The notes below the pieces were generated by a model. The model searched no databases and was not told where the DNA came from. It saw only the letters and a list, made by a program, of their open reading frames with translations. DNA of 45,023 nt from Clostridium sp. (GTDB lineage Bacteria; Bacillota; Clostridia; Acetivibrionales; Acetivibrionaceae): assembly GCA_012517995.1 (NCBI GenBank), contig JAAYTS010000133.1, positions 1-45,023 of the forward strand, in the 5' to 3' direction. The translations under genes and the position numbers were made by a program. The stretch's first letter is position 1, and each line of letters opens with the position of its first letter. This document shows positions 40,034 to 45,023 of the stretch, one piece after another.

Positions 40034-41476
40034 ATGAAAAAAAACAAAGTTCTTTTTGCATCATCAGAAGTTGATCCATTTGCAAAAACAGGAGGATTGG
40101 CTGATGTAGCTGCTTCTCTTCCTAAAGCATTAAGTAGTTTAGGGCAGGATATAAGAGTGGTAATGCCTAAGTACAAAAACATACCTAAAGAGTATGTTGA
40201 CAAAATGGAATATATGGGCTACGTATATGTTGACGTTTCATGGAGACATCAATTTTGTGCTATTTTGAAGTTGGAACAGGACGGGGTTATTTATTATTTT
40301 TTAGACAATGAATATTATTTTGGCAGGGATGGATATTATGGATATGATGACGAAGCAGAGAGGTTTGCCTTTTTTTGCAAAGCCATAATAGAATTTTTGC
40401 CTGTTGTTGATTTTAAACCAGATATTATTCACTGTAATGACTGGCAAACAGGAGTAGTTAGTATACTCCTTAATGCACATTACAAGCATTTGGAGTTTTA
40501 TCAAAACATAAAAACCGTCTATACAATACATAATCTTAAATATCAAGGGGTTTTCCCAAAAGAAGTGTTAGGAGAATTATTAGGACTTTCGTGGGAGTAT
40601 TTCACAGCTGATGGAATAGAGTTTTATGATAAAGTAAACTACTTAAAAGCAGGTGTGGCGTATTCTGATATTATAAACACAGTGAGCAAAACTTACGCAG
40701 AAGAGATTAAGACTGATTTTTATGGTGAAAACTTAAATAGCATTTTAAATGCAAGATCCCAAGACCTTTATGGTATTTTAAATGGTATTGATATGGAAAG
40801 AAATGATCCTGCTACAGATGAAAGGATTTTTGAAAACTTTAGCAAAGACAATATGGAAGGGAAGCTTGTAAACAGGCATATGCTTCAAAAAACAGTTGGA
40901 TTTGACGAAAGAATTGATATACCCATTATAGGTATTATATCAAGATTAGTTGACCAAAAAGGTTTTGACCTTATAGATTTTGTAATGGAAGAACTTTTAA
41001 AAATGGATATCCAGCTTATAATTCTTGGGGCAGGTGAAAGAAAATATGAAGAAATGTTAAAGCATTATGAGGGGAAATATCCTAAGAAGCTTTCTGTTAA
41101 TTTAAAATATGATGCATTGCTTGCACAGAGAATATATGCAGGTTCTGATATGTTTTTGATGCCATCATTATTTGAACCTTGTGGTCTAAGTCAGATGTTC
41201 AGTTTAAGATATGGTACAATACCTATTGTAAGAGAAACAGGAGGATTAAAGGATACTGTAACACAGTATAATGAGATTACTCAAAAAGGAAATGGATTTA
41301 CTTTTAAAAGATATAATGCACATGACATGCTATTTGCAGTTAAACAGGCTGTACACTACTATTATCACAGAGGAACATGGGAGTATTTAATGTATAATGG
41401 TATGTCAGAAGATTTTAGTTGGGAAAAATCAGCTAAAGAATATATTGATTTGTACAAAAAAGCATTAAAAAAGTGA
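40034..41476 (+). CDS. glgA: Glycogen synthase (GlgA, ADP-glucose type)
   Basis: A 480-residue GT5 enzyme with AGGAGG upstream of its ATG. The N-terminal KTGGLADVAASLPKAL holds the ADP-glucose-binding lysine motif (KxGGL). Further landmarks are HCNDWQTGVV, TIHNLKYQGVFPK, GILNGIDMERNDPATDE, IGIISRLVDQKGFDLI and the C-terminal EPCGLSQMFSLRYGTIPIV with the catalytic Glu, then RETGGLKDTV. It adds glucose from ADP-glucose to glycogen chains in the cytosol. Other glycogen genes (glgC, glgD, glgB) are not in the window. It is convergent with a LacI-type regulator, which may or may not control it. Confidence 0.97.
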   Translation: MKKNKVLFASSEVDPFAKTGGLADVAASLPKALSSLGQDIRVVMPKYKNIPKEYVDKMEYMGYVYVDVSWRHQFCAILKLEQDGVIYYFLDNEYYFGRDGYYGYDDEAERFAFFCKAIIEFLPVVDFKPDIIHCNDWQTGVVSILLNAHYKHLEFYQNIKTVYTIHNLKYQGVFPKEVLGELLGLSWEYFTADGIEFYDKVNYLKAGVAYSDIINTVSKTYAEEIKTDFYGENLNSILNARSQDLYGILNGIDMERNDPATDERIFENFSKDNMEGKLVNRHMLQKTVGFDERIDIPIIGIISRLVDQKGFDLIDFVMEELLKMDIQLIILGAGERKYEEMLKHYEGKYPKKLSVNLKYDALLAQRIYAGSDMFLMPSLFEPCGLSQMFSLRYGTIPIVRETGGLKDTVTQYNEITQKGNGFTFKRYNAHDMLFAVKQAVHYYYHRGTWEYLMYNGMSEDFSWEKSAKEYIDLYKKALKK

Positions 41477-41499
41477 ATTAGTCTATTTAAATATCATCT

Positions 41500-41524
41500 T
41501 TAAGGTGGGGAATCCTCACCTTAA
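41500..41524 (+). terminator. Hairpin between glgA and the LacI-type gene
   Basis: TTAAGGTGGGG (41500-41510) pairs with CCTCACCTTAA (41514-41524), with one G-T pair and an AAT loop. It overlaps the last codons of the convergent gene. There is no clear T run, so termination strength is uncertain. Confidence 0.45.
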
Positions 41525-42541
41525 GGATTGATTCATTATTTTTTTAACAGATTGTCTTTCTGTTAAATCTGCTGACAGTAATATTTTTTCTTTTGTATAA
41601 TTTTTTTGTGTCATTTGTAAAATAAGCGTTCTAACAGCTTTTTCTCCTAAAAGTTCCTTGTGAATATGCATAGTAGTTAGTTCTGGTGAAATGTTCTTTG
41701 ACAATTCAATATCGTCAAATCCAATAATGGATATATCCTCTGGTATTTTTAAGTCCATTGAAGACAAACCTTTTATTATTGTTATAGCTTCAATGTCATT
41801 GCAGCAAAAGAAGGCAGTTGGAAGCTTTGGAAGTTCTTTTAATTTTTTAATTACCATATCATGATCTGCTGTTTCTGCCATGGACATATTTATTATTGAG
41901 TAAAGGGGATTAAAAGGTATTTTATATTGGGTTAAAGCTTTTAAATAACCAAGGTATCTGTCAAAAAAGCTTGAGGATGAAAAAATATTTCCGCAAAAGC
42001 CAATTTCCCTGTGACCTGATTTAATTAAATACTCTGTGGCAATATAGCCTCCTGATACGTTATCGCTAAGTATGTAGCTGGCATTAATATTGTCAAAATA
42101 GTGGTCAATTACAACAAGGGGCAGATTAAGATCAATAATGGATTTTAAAGTTTTTTCAGAAAGTCTTCCAAGGGTTATTATGCCTGAAATTATACCATCT
42201 TTTATAGATAAGGGTACTTCAAAGTCTTTGCTTTCATTGAAACAATAAAGTATGGTGTTTAAATTGTTTTTTTTGGCTTCAGATTCAATGCCATATTGTA
42301 TAAAAGAAAAGAAGCCAACAGAGCTTCTTGTATCGTCTGAAAGCATGAGGCAAATATTTTTAGTTTTAGATTTTTTATTTGAAGAACCTTTATATTCATA
42401 GCCACTTTCTTGGGCAGTTTTAATAACAAGCCTGCGTGTTTCTTCACTAACTCCAGGCATGTTTCTTAGGGCTAAAGACACGGTGTTTTTAGTTATGCCA
42501 AGTTTTTTAGCAATAGATTCCATAGTTACTTTTTTACTCAT
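41516..42541 (-). CDS. LacI-family transcriptional regulator
   Basis: The ATG at 42541 (341 residues, MSKKVTMESIAKK...) follows GGAGG at good spacing; a TTG at 42553 would place that site inside the gene. Residues ~7-55 form the LacI HTH and hinge (MESIAKKLGITKNTVSLAL). The rest is a periplasmic-binding-protein-like sugar sensor with GIISGIITLGRL, VVIDHYFDNINASYILSDN, FFCCNDIEAI and IGFDDIELSKNISPELTTMH. It probably represses a sugar-use gene set. The nearest divergent gene is manA (207 bases away), but no operator palindrome is obvious between them. Confidence 0.93.
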   Translation of the reverse strand: MSKKVTMESIAKKLGITKNTVSLALRNMPGVSEETRRLVIKTAQESGYEYKGSSNKKSKTKNICLMLSDDTRSSVGFFSFIQYGIESEAKKNNLNTILYCFNESKDFEVPLSIKDGIISGIITLGRLSEKTLKSIIDLNLPLVVIDHYFDNINASYILSDNVSGGYIATEYLIKSGHREIGFCGNIFSSSSFFDRYLGYLKALTQYKIPFNPLYSIINMSMAETADHDMVIKKLKELPKLPTAFFCCNDIEAITIIKGLSSMDLKIPEDISIIGFDDIELSKNISPELTTMHIHKELLGEKAVRTLILQMTQKNYTKEKILLSADLTERQSVKKIMNQSLR

Positions 42542-42748
42542 ACTTTCCTCCAAAAATAAAAATAGTTTTATTTAAATTATAAAGATTATTTTAAAGCATT
42601 TCAATGTAATATACTGAAGATTTTCTGACTTTGAGTATGAATTTAACAGATTGTGTAGAGGTTGAAGGCTGCACGGCTGTGAGTCTGTATTTATTGGATA
42701 TAGTAACATACTTAGACATATGAATATCTTTAAGAAAGGAGTGTTGTT

Positions 42749-43720
42749 ATGATGTATCCTTTTAAGTTCAGACCTGTATATAAAGACTATATCTGGGGTG
42801 GTGAAAATTTAAAAAAATACAATAAAGATTTTTCAGGAAATGTGGCTGAAAGCTGGGAAGTTTCCTGCCATCCTGATGGAAATAGTATTATTAAAAATGG
42901 AGAATATAAAGGATTACCTTTGGGTCAGATAATTAAAACACATCCAGAAGATATAATGGGAAAGTACATACCACAAAAGTACATAGAGAAATTTCCCCTT
43001 CTTATTAAGCTCATTGATGCTAATGACAAATTATCTGTTCAGGTACATCCTGATGATGAATATGCAAAATTAATAGGAAGCAGTGACTTTGGCAAAAATG
43101 AAATGTGGCATATTCTAGAGGCCAAGCCTGGTGCAAAACTTATATATGGAGTAAAGGAAGATGTGGACAGGGATAAATTTATAAAAAGTGTCAAAGAAGG
43201 TACCGTTGAAGATTGTCTTAATTTTATAGAGGTTTCCCCAGGAGATACAATATATATCCCAGCAGGTGTAGTACATGCCATTGGAGAGGGAATACTGCTG
43301 GCAGAAGTTCAACAGAATTCCAACCTCACATTTAGGATATATGACTATAACAGAGTTGATAAGAATGGCAAAACCAGAGAATTACATATAGACAAGGCTA
43401 TAGAAGTTATAGATTTTGAAAAAAGCAAAAAAGCTGACAAAATAAAAGAAGAGTGCATTTTAATAAATGATGGGGTTAAAAGATCAGAATTAATTAATAA
43501 TGAATATTTTGTAATTGAAAAATATTATGTGGAAGGGAAAGTTTTTGATAGGGCTGATGGTTCAAAATTTATAGTATATGTTGTTTTAGATGGGGAATGC
43601 CAAATTAATTATAAAAGTGGCAGTGAAAAAATAAAAAAAGGGGACTCTGTATTTATACCTGCTGCCATGGGGGATTTTGAAATGTCAGGTGAATTTAAGG
43701 CTCTTAGAATACATGTGTAA
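42749..43720 (+). CDS. manA: Mannose-6-phosphate isomerase, class I type (ManA)
   Basis: A 323-residue cupin enzyme with AAAGGAG before the ATG pair. Zinc ligands are recognisable: Gln98 and His100 in KLSVQVHPDDEYAK, Glu118 in KNEMWHILEAKPGA, and His176 in YIPAGVVHAIGEG. The conserved NSNLTFRIYDYNR follows. Length fits the short Firmicutes form. It interconverts mannose 6-phosphate and fructose 6-phosphate. It is divergent from the LacI-type gene, which makes that protein a candidate regulator. The following icd gene is 116 bases further and probably has its own promoter. Confidence 0.95.
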   Translation: MMYPFKFRPVYKDYIWGGENLKKYNKDFSGNVAESWEVSCHPDGNSIIKNGEYKGLPLGQIIKTHPEDIMGKYIPQKYIEKFPLLIKLIDANDKLSVQVHPDDEYAKLIGSSDFGKNEMWHILEAKPGAKLIYGVKEDVDRDKFIKSVKEGTVEDCLNFIEVSPGDTIYIPAGVVHAIGEGILLAEVQQNSNLTFRIYDYNRVDKNGKTRELHIDKAIEVIDFEKSKKADKIKEECILINDGVKRSELINNEYFVIEKYYVEGKVFDRADGSKFIVYVVLDGECQINYKSGSEKIKKGDSVFIPAAMGDFEMSGEFKALRIHV

Positions 43721-43836
43721 TGAATTCTAGGTTGTTCCTTGATTAATATAAGAATTTAATTTAAAATGATAGGGGATTTAAATAACATGTTTTATATAAG
43801 TTTTATATAAAAAATATGCAGGGAGGAAAAATAATA

Positions 43837-45023
43837 ATGAGTAAAATAAAAATGAGCACTCCGTTAGTTGAAATAGACGGGGATGAAATGACGCGGGTCA
43901 TATGGAAAATGATAAAGGATATTCTTTTAGAGCCATATGTGGATTTAAAAACAGAGTACTATGATTTAGCCCTTAAGGAGAGAGATGGGACAGATGACCA
44001 GATAACAATTGATTCAGCTAATGCTATAAAAAAGTATGGTGTGGGAGTAAAATGTGCAACAATTACTCCTAATGCTCAAAGGGTTGAAGAATATAATTTG
44101 AAAGAAATGTGGAAAAGTCCAAATGGAACAATAAGGTCAATATTAGATGGGACTGTATTTCGTGCCCCAATAGTAACAAATAGCATAAAACCTTTTGTTA
44201 AAACATGGAAAAAGCCTATAATAATTGCAAGACATGCATATGGTGACATATATAAGGATGTTGAGATTGGAGTAGCAACAGCAGGAAAGGCAGAGCTTGT
44301 TTTTACATCTGAAAATGGTGAAGTTACCAAAAAAACAATTCATGAATTCGATGATTCAGGTGTTATTCTTGGTATGCACAATACAGATAAGTCCATTAGA
44401 AGTTTTGCAAGGGCTTGTTTTAATTATGCTCTTGATCAAAAAATAGACTTATGGTTTTCTACTAAAGATACAATTTCAAAGACTTATGACCATAGATTTA
44501 AAGATATATTTGCTGAAATTTATGAAGCTGAATACAAAGATAAATTTGAAGCTAATAATATTGAATATTTTTATACACTAATTGACGATGTTGTTGCACG
44601 TATTGTTAGATCCGAAGGTGGAATGCTATGGGCATGTAAAAACTATGATGGAGATGTTATGTCCGACATGGTGGCATCTGCCTTTGGAAGCCTGGCTATG
44701 ATGACTTCAGTTTTAGTTTCTCCTGATGGAAAGTATGAGTACGAAGCTGCCCATGGCACAGTTACAAGACATTACTACAAACACTTAAAAGGTGAAGAAA
44801 CATCTACAAATTCAATGGCTACTATATTTGCATGGACCGGGGCCCTTAGAAAACGTGGAGAACTTGACAAAATAGATGAACTTGTAGAGTTTGCAGACAA
44901 GCTTGAAAAAGCATCTATTGGCACAATAGAAAAAGGTATAATGACAAAAGACTTGGCACTTTTATCTGAAGCGAAGGAAAAGAGGGTAGTTAATACAGAA
45001 GAGTTTTTAAAAGAAATTAAAAA
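43837..45023 (+). CDS. icd: NADP-dependent isocitrate dehydrogenase (eukaryote-like homodimeric type), 3' end cut off
   Basis: The frame is open from the ATG at 43837 (GGGAGG upstream) to the last base, about 395 codons, so only a few residues are missing. It begins [20 protein letters not shown]; the segment [18 protein letters not shown] is the signature of the eukaryote-type (type II) enzyme, not the E. coli type. Other motifs: [38 protein letters not shown] (metal-binding aspartates), and [13 protein letters not shown], where Arg and His of TRH are the NADP-binding pair in this type. [15 protein letters not shown] follows. It oxidatively decarboxylates isocitrate to 2-oxoglutarate, giving NADPH. 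Confidence 0.96.
   Translation, partial: MSKIKMSTPLVEIDGDEMTRVIWKMIKDILLEPYVDLKTEYYDLALKERDGTDDQITIDSANAIKKYGVGVKCATITPNAQRVEEYNLKEMWKSPNGTIRSILDGTVFRAPIVTNSIKPFVKTWKKPIIIARHAYGDIYKDVEIGVATAGKAELVFTSENGEVTKKTIHEFDDSGVILGMHNTDKSIRSFARACFNYALDQKIDLWFSTKDTISKTYDHRFKDIFAEIYEAEYKDKFEANNIEYFYTLIDDVVARIVRSEGGMLWACKNYDGDVMSDMVASAFGSLAMMTSVLVSPDGKYEYEAAHGTVTRHYYKHLKGEETSTNSMATIFAWTGALRKRGELDKIDELVEFADKLEKASIGTIEKGIMTKDLALLSEAKEKRVVNTEEFLKEIK

Noticed and set aside
42554-42748. LacI-type operator between the lacI-like gene and manA
   Set aside because: No convincing palindrome with a central CG was found in this gap.
1-45023. tRNA/rRNA genes, CRISPR arrays, insertion sequences, prophage genes
   Set aside because: Read through for cloverleaf arms, regularly spaced direct repeats, transposase or integrase motifs; none seen. 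Short structured RNAs could still be missed by eye.

Overview
The window is low-GC (A+T rich), densely packed and Gram-positive in character: strong AGGAGG-type ribosome binding sites, many long hairpin terminators, and endospore genes (spoVAC/D/E, yabG, a YhcN/YlaJ lipoprotein, DacF-like carboxypeptidase). A secreted GH9 cellulase with two CBM3 modules and a type-I-like dockerin points to a cellulosome-forming anaerobic Clostridia, most likely the Acetivibrio / Clostridium cluster III group. The genus is an inference. I see no tRNA, rRNA, CRISPR array, insertion sequence or prophage.

Layout. 0-6.2 kb: the 3' end of a sirtuin gene, then an amidohydrolase, an acyl-CoA synthetase and a TIM-barrel sugar isomerase/epimerase on the + strand. 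These converge on a cupin-containing XRE regulator and a second AMP-forming ligase on the - strand. 6.4-14.9 kb: a SpoU-type RNA methyltransferase, a MazG-like pyrophosphohydrolase, a three-gene ABC-2 exporter, a large zinc-ribbon membrane protein, a class V aminotransferase and a small four-cysteine membrane redox-like protein. 15.3-18.6 kb: a 52-residue hydrophobic protein and the dockerin-bearing GH9 cellulase.

18.7-30.6 kb is a sporulation-rich block. It starts with a spoVA operon of the DUF1657-DUF421-spoVAC-spoVAD-spoVAE-DUF1657 type and a convergent YhcN/YlaJ lipoprotein. Then come a small acidic protein, proA, a D-Ala-D-Ala carboxypeptidase, a second small hydrophobic Gly/Phe-tailed protein, yabG, a pair of small unknown proteins, a patatin-like lipase and two further unknown proteins. 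30.7-36.9 kb: speD on the - strand, then ppx-like/ppk1 (polyphosphate) running into an rRNA methyltransferase and an RluA-type pseudouridine synthase. 37-45 kb: a membrane protein made of two sensor units with no output domain, an MFS transporter, glgA, a LacI-type repressor, manA and a nearly complete NADP-type isocitrate dehydrogenase that runs off the end.

How parts fit together. The spoVA block probably serves dipicolinate uptake and spore resistance or germination. ppk1 with its ppx-like partner suggests polyphosphate turnover. glgA, lacI and manA form a carbohydrate storage and sugar-phosphate neighbourhood. The most interesting items are the double-sensor orphan protein, a DUF421 protein whose tail resembles the DUF1657 proteins beside it, a Ppx/GppA homologue with altered active-site motifs, an 11-base motif repeated before three small - strand genes in or near the sporulation region, and the two Gly/Phe-tailed small proteins. 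No single locus is convincingly a wholly new system.
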